From NCBI RefSeq assembly GCF_016863635.1, contig NZ_BOPG01000004.1:1-64000 (forward strand): a stretch of DNA of 64,000 bases. Direction: 5' to 3'. The notes under the pieces are model-generated. The model worked only from the letters and a program-made list of their open reading frames with translations. It was not told the origin of the DNA and did no database searches. Each line of letters starts with the position of its first letter. The stretch's first letter is position 1. Shown one piece after another: positions 53,417-62,400 of the stretch. The translations under genes and the position numbers were made by a program. The DNA comes from Virgisporangium aurantiacum (GTDB taxonomy: Bacteria; Actinomycetota; Actinomycetes; Mycobacteriales; Micromonosporaceae).

Positions 53417-54118
53417 GTGACGACACTTGCCGACCTGCCTGCCCGGACCGCGGCCGCCGACCCGGCCCGCCCGTTGCTGACGTTCTACGACGACGGCACC
53501 GGCGAGTGGGTCGAACTGTCGGGGAACACGTTCGCGAACTGGGTGTCGAAGACCGCGAACCTCCTGGTGGACGGGTGTGGGCTCGGCCCGGGCGACACCG
53601 CGCTGGTCGCCGTCACCCCGCACTGGCAGACCGCGGCGATTCTCGTCGGTTGCTGGGCGGCCGGCGTCGCCGTGGAGACCGACCCGGACGCCGGTGCCGA
53701 CGTCGCGTTCGCCTCGTCGGCGGTGGACACCTCGGCGGGCGACCGGTTCTTCCTCGGGCTCGCCGCGATGGGCATGCCGTACCGCGGCGACCTGCCCACC
53801 GGCTGGGTGGACTACATCGCCGAGGTGCGGCCGCACGGCGACCACTTCCGGCCGGTCACCCCGGTGCGCCCGGACGACCTCGCGCTGGGCGGGGAGACGC
53901 ACGCCGCCGTGCTCGCCCGGGCCACCGCCCGTGCCGGGGAACTCGGGATACCGGCCAACGGGCGGGTGCTCGTCGACGTCTCCCGGTACCCGGACCCCGT
54001 CGATCATCTGCTGGCGCCGTGGGCGTCCGCTGCTTCGATCGTCCTCTGCAAGGATGTCGACGCGACGACGCTGCAGCGGCGCGCGGAGACCGAGCGGGCG
54101 GGCCTCACTCTCTCTTAG
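53417..54118 (+). CDS. TIGR03089 family protein (acyl-CoA synthetase-like)
   Basis: A 233-residue protein of the actinobacterial TIGR03089 family, a shortened AMP-binding (acyl-CoA synthetase) fold. It has TFYDDGTGEWVELSGNTFANWVSK, TANLLVDGCGLGPGDTALV and PHWQTAAILVGCWAAGVAVE, the N-terminal part of ANL enzymes, but no catalytic P-loop or Lys domain. It is unlikely to be a full synthetase. GGAG lies five bases before the chosen GTG. It is divergent from the amidase gene and overlaps the convergent acetoacetyl-CoA synthetase by 14 bases. The mycobacterial counterpart is Rv3268. Confidence 0.87.
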   Translation: MTTLADLPARTAAADPARPLLTFYDDGTGEWVELSGNTFANWVSKTANLLVDGCGLGPGDTALVAVTPHWQTAAILVGCWAAGVAVETDPDAGADVAFASSAVDTSAGDRFFLGLAAMGMPYRGDLPTGWVDYIAEVRPHGDHFRPVTPVRPDDLALGGETHAAVLARATARAGELGIPANGRVLVDVSRYPDPVDHLLAPWASAASIVLCKDVDATTLQRRAETERAGLTLS

Positions 54119-56057
54119 CCAGCGCCTCGTATTCAGACAGCGACTCCGGGTTGGCCAGCGCGCCCTTCGCGGCGGCCTTGTCGGCGGGTGTGCCGGTGAG
54201 GATGCGCTTGACCGGCACCTCGAGCTTCTTGCCGCTCAGCGTGCGCGGCACGGCGCTGACGCTGTGGACGGTGTCGGGGACGTGGCGCGGCGAGAGGCCG
54301 CTGCGCAGTTCCTTCGCGATCTTCCTGATCAGCTCGTCGTCGACGGTGACGCCGGACGCGGGCACCACGAACAGGATCAGCTCGCCCGGACCGCCGTCGG
54401 GGTCCTCCAGGTGGATGACGAGCGAGTCGGCGACCTCGGCGAAGCCCTCGACCACCGAGTAGAACTCCGACGTGCCCAGCCGGACGCCGCCGCGGTTGAG
54501 CGTCGCGTCGGAGCGGCCGGTGATCACGAGCGTGCCGCGCTCGGTGATCGTGAGCCAGTCGCCGTGCCGCCAGACGCCCGGGTAGGTGTCGAAGTAGGCC
54601 TCGCGGTAGCGGCTGCCGTCGTCGTCGTTCCAGAAGCCGACCGGCATGCTCGGCATCGGTCCGGTGATCACCAGCTCACCGAGTTCGCCGGTGGGCGCCG
54701 GGGTGCCGTCGGGGCGGAACGAGTCGACGGCCGCGCCGAGGGCCCGGCAGGTGATCTCGCCCGAGTAGACCGGCAGCAGCGGCACGCCGCCGACGAACGC
54801 CGTGCACACGTCGGTGCCGCCGCTGGCACTGGAGAGGATGAGATCCTTGTTGATCTTCTCGTAGACCCACTCGAATCCTTCGGGCGGCAGCGGTGCGCCC
54901 GTTGAGCCTAGGCCACGGATCTTGGTGAGATTGCCCGGATTTATTTGGTTTTTTCGGCATGACAGCAGGAATGGGGCCGAGGTACCGAAGTAGGTGATCC
55001 CGGCTTCCTCGGCCAGCCGCCAGAGCGCGTCGAGGCCCGGGTGGGCGGGGTCGCCGTCGAACATCACGATGCTCGCGCCGACGGCCGGTGCGGACGCGAG
55101 GTAGTTCCACATCATCCAGCCGGTGGTGCTGAACCAGAAGAACCTGTCCTTCGGGCCGAGATCGTGGTGGAGGGCGAGCATCTTCAGGTGTTCGAGCAGG
55201 ATGCCGCCGTGGCCGTGGACGATCGGCTTCGGCAGGCCGGTGGTGCCCGAGGAATAGAGGACGTAGAGCGGGTGGTCGAACGGGACGGCCTCGAAGGTGA
55301 GCTCGTCGTCGGTTTCTTTCTCGAGCTCGTTTTGTTGGGTTTCGTTGAGATATGCGAGTTCGATGACGTGCCTGAGGCTCGGCAGCGCGTCCCGGATGGC
55401 TTTTACTTCGTTCCTGCGGTCGATCTTCTTGGTGCCGTACACGTAGCCGTCGACGGCCAGGAGCACGGTCGGCTCGATCTGCAGCCACCGGTCGACGACG
55501 CTGCGCAGGCCGAACTCGGGTGCGCAGCTGCTGAAGACGGCGCCGATGCTGGCTGTCGCGAGCATCAGTTCATACGTTTCGGGGATATTCGGGGCGTAGG
55601 CGGCAATCCGGTCGCCCTTGCTGACGCCCATCCGCCTGAGCGCCGCTGCCGCCCTGCGGACGCGTTCACGCAGCTCGGCCTTTGTGCGGTGCACCGGCTC
55701 GCGGCTCTGGGAGTAGGCGCTGACGATGACGTCGTCCTCTGCCCTTCCGGGTGCGCGCAGGACGTGCTCGGCGTAGTTCAGCGTGGCGCCGGGGAACCAG
55801 CGGGCGCCGGGCATCTGTGCCCGGTCGAGGGTCGCTCCGGGCGGGGTCGTCGAGCTGACCTGGAAGTAGTCCCAGATGGACCGCCAGAACTCGGCGGGTT
55901 CACGCACCGACCACTGCCAGAGTTCCTGGTAGGCGGCCTGGGTGAAGTCGCGACCGAGCTCAGACCGGAGCCAGTCGAGGTAGTGGCCGATCCGGCTGGT
56001 CGAGCGGACGTCGGCGGGTGGGGTCCAAAGCACGTCACCAGCGGTCATGGTTGTCAT
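54105..56057 (-). CDS. aacS: Acetoacetyl-CoA synthetase
   Basis: A 650-residue ANL-superfamily enzyme activating acetoacetate with ATP and CoA. The AMP-binding P-loop is YVLYSSGTTGLPKPIVHGHG, the A5 region ASGGTDVCTAFVGG, and the catalytic Lys lies in TLSGKKLEVPVKR near the C-terminus. The N-terminal ACAS-type extension (WSVREPAEFWRSIWDYFQV) is as in family members. Two ATGs (56057 and 56048) are possible. Divergent from the 614-residue membrane gene. Confidence 0.94.
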   Translation of the reverse strand: MTTMTAGDVLWTPPADVRSTSRIGHYLDWLRSELGRDFTQAAYQELWQWSVREPAEFWRSIWDYFQVSSTTPPGATLDRAQMPGARWFPGATLNYAEHVLRAPGRAEDDVIVSAYSQSREPVHRTKAELRERVRRAAAALRRMGVSKGDRIAAYAPNIPETYELMLATASIGAVFSSCAPEFGLRSVVDRWLQIEPTVLLAVDGYVYGTKKIDRRNEVKAIRDALPSLRHVIELAYLNETQQNELEKETDDELTFEAVPFDHPLYVLYSSGTTGLPKPIVHGHGGILLEHLKMLALHHDLGPKDRFFWFSTTGWMMWNYLASAPAVGASIVMFDGDPAHPGLDALWRLAEEAGITYFGTSAPFLLSCRKNQINPGNLTKIRGLGSTGAPLPPEGFEWVYEKINKDLILSSASGGTDVCTAFVGGVPLLPVYSGEITCRALGAAVDSFRPDGTPAPTGELGELVITGPMPSMPVGFWNDDDGSRYREAYFDTYPGVWRHGDWLTITERGTLVITGRSDATLNRGGVRLGTSEFYSVVEGFAEVADSLVIHLEDPDGGPGELILFVVPASGVTVDDELIRKIAKELRSGLSPRHVPDTVHSVSAVPRTLSGKKLEVPVKRILTGTPADKAAAKGALANPESLSEYEALAKRE

Positions 56058-56091
56058 TCTGCCCGGGCGGCCCGCGGGTGACCGGGGACGG

Positions 56092-56097
56092 TACTTT
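56092..56097 (+). promoter_or_regulatory. Candidate -10 (TACTTT) for leaderless membrane gene
   Basis: TACTTT ends six bases before the ATG at 56104, implying a leaderless mRNA. It lies within the 46-base gap to the divergent acetoacetyl-CoA synthetase. Confidence 0.45.
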
Positions 56098-56103
56098 GCT
56101 GAC

Positions 56104-57948
56104 ATGCGCCATATCGGCAGCTTGTTGGCCGGTCTCGTGGTCGCGCCCCTCGCGTGGGTGCTGATCGCGGCCGGCCAGCCCCGCACTGAGCAGACGTTCG
56201 CGCGGTGGGCCACCACCGACTCCATCTACACCGGCGACGTGCTGGGGCCGCTCGGCCTGGTCGTCGGTGCCGGCCTGCTGCTGGGGCTGATCGCCGCTCT
56301 CCGCGTGTCGCCCGTGGGTCCGGTCGTGGCCGGCGTCTTCTACCTGGGCGTCTACGGCTATGCGATCCGGGAACCGGTCTGGGTGGTCGACAAGCTGCCA
56401 CAGTTCTCGATCAACGGCTACCGCATCGACACGGTGCCGCCGTTCACCAACGGGACGATCGCCCTGGCCGGGGCAATCCTGGTGACGGCGGCGCTGAGCC
56501 GGCGCAGGTGGCAGAAATGGCCCGCCGCCGCCGTTGCTCCCTCCGCCGCCGTTGGGACCGAGGAGCCGACGCCCGTGCCGGAGTCTCCCGCTCCCGCCGG
56601 CGCCCTGGCCGGCGCTCCGGCCGGCGCTCTGGCCGGTGTGGCCGCCTTCACGCCGAACGAGGTGGCGCCCGGCCCACCCCCGGCCGTGGGCGACGACCCG
56701 TTGTGGCCGTCAACCCCGTACGCCGAATTTGACTCGTCGTTGACCCGCGAGTCGATGTACGCCGGCCTGACCCCGGGAACCCCCGAGGACCTGCCGAGAC
56801 GCACCCCGCCGAAGCGCCCCACGCCGAACGAGCAGCCCCCACCGGAACCTCCCCGATCCGACGCCGGCCCGGCCGCGGGACGCACCCCACCGGCGACGCC
56901 GCTGATTCCCAGCCCGAGGCACGCCGCCCCCACCGAAGGCTGGCCCCTGGACACCTGGTCGACCAGCCCGCCGGCCGCGTCTCCCGACCACCCGCCGACG
57001 GCCTCTCCCGAGCGCCCGCCCACGGCTTCTCCGGATCGCCCGCCGACGGCTTCTCCGGATCGCCCGACCAATCAGCCCACGATCGAGCCGACCTATCAGA
57101 TCCCGCCGGCAACGGATCTCACGCAGCCGGTGCCACCGTCGGACCTGACCCAACCGGTACCCCCACCCGGCCAACCCACGGCGGGACCGACCAGCCCGCA
57201 ATCGCCGTCCCAGCAATCACCGGCCCCGCAACCGCCGGCCCAGCAGCCACCGGCCCAGCAACCACTGGCCCCGCGGCCGCTAGCTCCGCAGCCTTCTGCC
57301 CAGCAGCCTCCAGCTCAGCAATCACTGGCCCCGCAGCCGCTAGCTCCGCAGCCGCCGGCCCCGCAGCCTTCTGCCCAGCAGCCTCCTGCCCAGCCCGCCG
57401 CCGCCCGGCCCGAACCCCCGGCGCCACCGGCCTCCACGCGGTCGGCGCCGGAAAACCCGCCGTCGAACCAAGCACCCCCGGTGCCACCTGTCGATCACCG
57501 AGCGGGCGCACCGGCCCAACCCACCGCCCCGGTTCCAGGCCAGGCCTCGCCGGCCGACCTACCGTGGCTGTCGGGCTCGCCCAACCAGCCGGACCAGGCC
57601 GACCCGGCCGGCAACCCCGATCCGGCGGGGCCGTCGCTACGGCCGGTCAACCCGTTGGCACAGCGTCCGGTCAGTCCCCCGCCGGCCGGGCCGCCGCGCT
57701 CGCGGCCGGTGAATCCACTGTCCACGCGTCCTGCGCCACCGACCATGCCACCCACCGAGCCACCCGCCGGAACAGCCGCCGGCCCACCCGCCAACTCGCC
57801 CGCCGGGTCGGTCGGCGAGCCATCCGACTCGACGCAGCGGCTGCCCGGCCAGGCAACCCCCGCGGACGTTGAAGCCGACGAGTGGCCTCCGGACCCGCCG
57901 ACCGCCTCTCCGTGGTCGCGGCCGCCGCGTCCACCGCAGGAGACCTGA
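56104..57948 (+). CDS. Four-helix membrane protein with long Pro-rich tail (paralogue A)
   Basis: A 614-residue protein. Residues 1-145 have about four membrane helices (IGSLLAGLVVAPLAWVLIAA; GPLGLVVGAGLLLGLIAAL; SPVGPVVAGVFYLGVYGYAI; GTIALAGAILVTAALS). The remainder is Pro/Ala/Gln/Thr-rich and probably disordered, with SPDRPPTA (8-residue) and PAQQPLAP-type repeats, ending PPRPPQET. The N-terminal pattern resembles the 251-residue neighbour, so they look like a tandem paralogue pair. No catalytic motif is seen. Pro-rich tails often bind SH3-like or cytoskeletal partners, but none is known here. Confidence 0.82.
   Translation: MRHIGSLLAGLVVAPLAWVLIAAGQPRTEQTFARWATTDSIYTGDVLGPLGLVVGAGLLLGLIAALRVSPVGPVVAGVFYLGVYGYAIREPVWVVDKLPQFSINGYRIDTVPPFTNGTIALAGAILVTAALSRRRWQKWPAAAVAPSAAVGTEEPTPVPESPAPAGALAGAPAGALAGVAAFTPNEVAPGPPPAVGDDPLWPSTPYAEFDSSLTRESMYAGLTPGTPEDLPRRTPPKRPTPNEQPPPEPPRSDAGPAAGRTPPATPLIPSPRHAAPTEGWPLDTWSTSPPAASPDHPPTASPERPPTASPDRPPTASPDRPTNQPTIEPTYQIPPATDLTQPVPPSDLTQPVPPPGQPTAGPTSPQSPSQQSPAPQPPAQQPPAQQPLAPRPLAPQPSAQQPPAQQSLAPQPLAPQPPAPQPSAQQPPAQPAAARPEPPAPPASTRSAPENPPSNQAPPVPPVDHRAGAPAQPTAPVPGQASPADLPWLSGSPNQPDQADPAGNPDPAGPSLRPVNPLAQRPVSPPPAGPPRSRPVNPLSTRPAPPTMPPTEPPAGTAAGPPANSPAGSVGEPSDSTQRLPGQATPADVEADEWPPDPPTASPWSRPPRPPQET
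56980..57066 (+). repeat. Coding tandem repeat, 24-bp units (SPDRPPTA)
   Basis: About four consecutive 24-base units encode SPDHPPTA, SPERPPTA, SPDRPPTA and SPDRP within the tail of the membrane gene. Confidence 0.8.
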
Positions 57949-58063
57949 GCACTCTTCCGGGTGCGAGTCCAAGATCGGGCAAAGATCGGGGCGCGGGCAG
58001 GGTCAACGAGCGGGCCGATCGTTGTAGCGTCTGGGAAGGTCCCGCATCGATCCGGAGGTCAGC

Positions 58064-58819
58064 GTGCGTCACCTGGCCAGCGTCATCCTTGGTCCCGTGC
58101 TCGGCTTCGTCGCCTACATCCTGTTCGGTTTCGGAGCCACCCGCATGGCCGTCGAAGACGGGTGGTCGACCGACAACATTGTCGGCCTCCTCGCGATGGT
58201 CGGTGCCGGGGTGGCCTACGCGATCCTGGTGGTTCCGCGGCTCTCCCCGATCGGCCCGGCCCTCGCCGGCGTCGCGTACCTGGGGATCGGGCTGTGGATC
58301 GTCACCGATACATCGTCGTTCCTCGATGTTATGCCCGCCGACATCCTCGGCCTCGACAACTCCGGCTTCGGCGCCGGCACCTTCCTGGTGGCGCTCGCGA
58401 TCCCGTTGCTGGGAACGCTGCTCAGCCCGAACCGCTGGATGAGCCGGGCGCGGCCTGCGGTGCAGCCGGCAGGCGCGCCGCCGATGGGCGCACCGCCGCC
58501 CGGCGCGCTGGCCGGCCAGCCGAACCAGTTTGGCGGCCCACCGAACCAGTTCGGCAACCCACCCGACCAGTTCGGGAACCAGCCGAACCAGTTCGGCAAC
58601 CCGCCCGACCAGTTCGGCGGCCAGCCGAGCTACCCCGGCACGCCGCCCATCGGGGTCCCCTACAGCGGTCCGCCGTCGTTCGGTCCGCCGCCGGGAAGCC
58701 CGGTCGGGCCGCCGCCCGGCAGCCCGGTGGCCCCATCGGGTTTCGACCCGTACGGCAACCCGCCCACGGGCAACCCCGACGACCCGCTACGCCCCGACAT
58801 CACCCGCCGGATCCAGTGA
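58064..58819 (+). CDS. Four-helix membrane protein with Pro/Gly/Gln tail (paralogue B)
   Basis: A 251-residue protein with four membrane helices in the first ~130 residues (MRHLASVILGPVLGFVAYIL; NIVGLLAMVGAGVAYAILVV; SPIGPALAGVAYLGIGLWIV; TFLVALAIPLLGTLL). The tail has five 7-residue NQFGNPP-type repeats, then GPPPGSPVGPPPGSP. Its start and the SPIGPALAGV/SPVGPVVAGV segment resemble the preceding 614-residue protein. GGAGGTC lies upstream of the GTG start. Function unknown. Confidence 0.83.
   Translation: MRHLASVILGPVLGFVAYILFGFGATRMAVEDGWSTDNIVGLLAMVGAGVAYAILVVPRLSPIGPALAGVAYLGIGLWIVTDTSSFLDVMPADILGLDNSGFGAGTFLVALAIPLLGTLLSPNRWMSRARPAVQPAGAPPMGAPPPGALAGQPNQFGGPPNQFGNPPDQFGNQPNQFGNPPDQFGGQPSYPGTPPIGVPYSGPPSFGPPPGSPVGPPPGSPVAPSGFDPYGNPPTGNPDDPLRPDITRRIQ
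58523..58627 (+). repeat. Coding tandem repeat, 21-bp units (NQFGNPP)
   Basis: Five consecutive 21-base units encode NQFGGPP, NQFGNPP, DQFGNQP, NQFGNPP and DQFGGQP. The DNA units are nearly identical, so repeat number may vary between strains. Confidence 0.88.
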
Positions 58820-58880
58820 CCCGGGCCAACGCTGACAATCCGCTGACAATCGGAACCGGCTGGACCGCACTGACCCTCGG

Positions 58881-58886
58881 TAACAT
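58881..58886 (+). promoter_or_regulatory. Candidate -10 (TAACAT) for leaderless Uma2 gene
   Basis: TAACAT ends six bases before the ATG at 58893, in the short gap after the preceding gene. Upstream, GCTGACAATC occurs twice in tandem (near 58829-58852), possibly part of the promoter. Confidence 0.45.
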
Positions 58887-58892
58887 GAGCAC

Positions 58893-59447
58893 ATGAGCGC
58901 GGACGTTGTGGGGAAGGCCATGCCCGCCCGGTTCGGGCTGGACGACCTGGCCGCGATGAACGCCTTCGACGCGTTCGGTCACCGGTATGAGACCAGTTCC
59001 GAGGGGATGTTGTCGGTCATGCCGCCGCCCGACTCCGAGCACGCCGTGATCGCGACCCGGTTGACGATCTGGCTGGCCATGGCCGGATGGACGGCCGAAC
59101 AGATCATGCAGGCGGCCGGCATCCGGATTCCCGGCGAGGACGGCGACAGCGGACGGATTCCTGACCTCACCGTCTGGTCGAAGCCGCAGCCGCCCAGCGT
59201 GTGGCTGCCGATCACCGATCTCCTGCTGGTGATCGAGATCGTGTCGGTCGGATCGCGGTCGACGGACAAGGACACGAAGCGGTACGAGTACGCGTCGGCC
59301 GGCATCCCGCAGTACTGGGTCGTCGACCGGGACAACGCACAGACCGTCACCCTGCACCGTCTCGGTCCCGACGACACCTATGTCGAGCGGGCGAAAATGC
59401 CGCTGGCCTGGTTGCTGCGCACGGAGCCGTCGGAACACCTGGGCTGA
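58893..59447 (+). CDS. Uma2 family endonuclease-like protein (DUF820)
   Basis: A 184-residue PD-(D/E)XK nuclease-fold protein of the Uma2/DUF820 family. The sequence has SEGMLSVMPPPDSEHAVIATRL, RIPDLTVWSKPQ (the Asp), VIEIVSVGSRSTDKDTKRYEYASAG with the E and K of the active site, and PQYWVVDRD. The usual VEVLSPST reads IEIVSVGS, a mild change that keeps the acidic residue. These genes are numerous in actinobacteria and cyanobacteria; targets are unknown. Convergent with the large membrane gene, five bases between stops. Confidence 0.9.
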   Translation: MSADVVGKAMPARFGLDDLAAMNAFDAFGHRYETSSEGMLSVMPPPDSEHAVIATRLTIWLAMAGWTAEQIMQAAGIRIPGEDGDSGRIPDLTVWSKPQPPSVWLPITDLLLVIEIVSVGSRSTDKDTKRYEYASAGIPQYWVVDRDNAQTVTLHRLGPDDTYVERAKMPLAWLLRTEPSEHLG

Positions 59448-59452
59448 AGCGG

Positions 59453-62400
59453 TCAGCGGAAGGTGCCGAACGCGCCGCGGAAGCGGCGCGTTCGGCGTTC
59501 GTACGTCGCGCCCAGGCTGATGAGCAGTCCGCCGGTCAGGGTGAACAGCAGAAGCAGGATCCACAGCGGCAGGTACCGCCCGACCACCACGAGTTCGTTG
59601 GCCGCCGCCAGAACGGTGACCACCGCTCCGATCGTCACCGGGGCCTTGTGCCTGCGCACCGACCCGATGGCCACCGTCAGCACGGCCGCGACCAGCAGGA
59701 GCACCCGGCGGATCGGGCTCGCGTCGGTGACCAGCACGATCGTCAGCGTCGGGGCGAACGCGGCCACCAGGGCCGGGCCGTAGGCCAGCCAGCTACCGAG
59801 TTCCGGCCGCCGGCGCAGTTCGACCAGGCCGATCACCAGCGCCAGCACCGCGAACGGCAGCGTGTACGCCTCGGGGATGCCGATCTGCGCATCGCGCAGC
59901 AGCATCCAGATTGCCACCACCTCGATGACGGTCGCGGCCACGATCAGCGTGGAGCGGTACTGGTCGGACCGGCCCTGCCGGATGGCGGCCACGCCGAGCA
60001 GGGTGCCGGTGGCCATGCACGCCACGGCCGTGTACTCCGGGAAACCCGTGGTGAGGGCGATCGCCACCACCAGCGCGAGGTAGCCGAACGCCTCCAGCAG
60101 CGACTGCTCGCTCTCCAGGCTGGCCACCCGTTCGGGGTCGTTACGGCGCAGCCGGGGCAGCGCGGCCGACATCCCGAGGAGAAGCGCACCGGCCGCCAGC
60201 ACGGCCACCGCGGTGGTCCGGGCCGGCAGGTGGGCGGCCAGGCCGCCCGCGATGCCAAGCCCGATCAGGGACCCGGCGGCGAACTGCCACGCGAACAACC
60301 GGGCGAATCCGGTACGGCCCCAGACGGCGCCGATCACACCGAAGAACACCGTGCCGGCGAACGTGCTCACGGTCGTCGACGGGGTGGCGAGGCTGCCGGT
60401 GAACCCGGCGCCGGCCGCGGCCAGGCCGATCACGAAGATGGCGCGACGGGCCAGCCGCAGCGAGTTCGACTCGGCGGAGGCCGGTGGTGGCGGCGTGAGT
60501 GCCAGGCCGAGCCCAGCCAGCACGGCCACGACCAGGGTGATCGTGTTGTACACCGGCCACGGCACGTCGAGTGCGGCCGGGATGATCAGCAGCGTCACCG
60601 CCACGCCCGGGATCACCACGGCGACGGCCCGGTCGATGATGGTCCGCCGGCTGCCGCCCAGCCCCACCGCGGCGAGGGCGGCGGCGAGCGTCAGCGTGGC
60701 GGCGGCGAGCACGTCGCCCGGGTTGCCGGTCCACCGCTCGAACCAGCCGAGGTTCGCCGCGGTCTCGGCGGTGCCGGACCACGGGTCGTCGATCCACTGG
60801 TACGGGCCGAGCAGCGCGGCGGCGACGGCGGGCGCGATCACCACGAGCGCCACCCCGGCCGGCACGGCGCTGGCGGCCATCACGCCCGAGCCGAAGCCAC
60901 CCGGCCGGCGCGCGATGCGCCAGCTAGGCAGCGGGGTCCGGGTGCGGTCGGGCCGCCAACCGGTGGTCGGCGCCCATTCCGACGTCGGGCGCTCGGAGCG
61001 GACCCGCAGCAGCTCGGCGATCACGCCGATGAGCGCGGCCGCGGCGGCGTAGATCGCCGCCGGCAGGTCGGTGGCCAGCGACGTCAGCGCGGCGACGGTC
61101 GCCGAGGCGGCCACCCCAACGGTGACGTACGGCAGGTACATCGGGACGTACCGGCAGAGGAACCCGGCGACGGCCAGGCCCACCGCGGCGCCGGCGAGCG
61201 CGCCGGTGACCGGCACGTCGACGTCGTGGGTCAGCGTCGCCGAGAACGCCGCGCACGCGCCCGATCCGGCGAGCAGCGCGCTCGCGACGGCCGAGCCGCC
61301 GACCACCGGCAGGTGCGCGCGTCCGAAACCCGCCGCGCCTTCGACTTCCTGGTCGGCCCGGCTCTGGTCGACCAGCCAGCCCGCGAGCGCCACGATGACG
61401 CCGACGGTCAGCATGCCGAGCAGCGTGCCGGCCGTGGCACTGGGTTCGCAGAGGCTGGCGGCGGACGTGTGGATCCCGATCGCCGCGCCGACGCCCAGCC
61501 GGGTGAACCCGGTGCGCGGATTCCACGCGATCACGGCGGCCAGGCCGAACGCCATCGTGGCCAGCAGCCCGATCACCAACGGCGCCGCCCAGCCGAGCTG
61601 GAACGCCACCGGCACGGACACCGCGGCCAGCCCGGCGAGCACGGCCGCCACGTCGTCGCCGACGGGCTTGGGCATCGCGACCGCCGCGGCGGCGGCCAGC
61701 AGGAACAGGGTGATCGGCACCTGCGTCCCGAAGACGGCGTACTCGCTGGCGGTCTGCGACCACTGCTGGCCGAGGTCGGCCTTCCACAGCGGGCTGGCGG
61801 CCTGGATCACGCCGACCGCCGCGCCGAGCGCGCCCCACCCGGCGAGCGCCGCCACGATGCCGCCGACGGCGGCGGCGCCGGCCACCGGTCCGCGCCGCCA
61901 GCGCTCCTCGCGCAGCAGCCGGGTACCCAGCGCGACGACCAGCACCAGCGCGGCCACCAGCACGAGTTCGCTGCCCTCGACCAGCAGCGCGGCGGCCCGG
62001 GCGAGCGCGGCGGTGCCGGCGATGGTGACCGCGGCGGCGGCCAGGTCGGAGCCGTCGAGCCGCTGGCCGAAGAGGTCGCGGTCGTCCATGCTCGGCGCGA
62101 GCCAGAGCAGCACCGCGCTGCCGAGCAGCAGCAGGGTCACGACGATGTCGATCGAGGTGGCCTCGTCGACCATCAGCGTCGCGATCGTGACCACGCCGGC
62201 CGCGCCGATGGCACCGGACACGACCGGCGGGATCGCCCGTCGCTGCACTACCTGCACGAGGGCCGCGTAGGCGAGCACCACGGACAGCGCGAGGTACGTG
62301 ACGACCAGCACCGCCGTCGCGGCGAACGCCTGATCGGAGGCCCGTCCGACGACGAACGTCGCGGTCAGCGCGGCCACCGCGCCGGGGAACGCGAACACCG

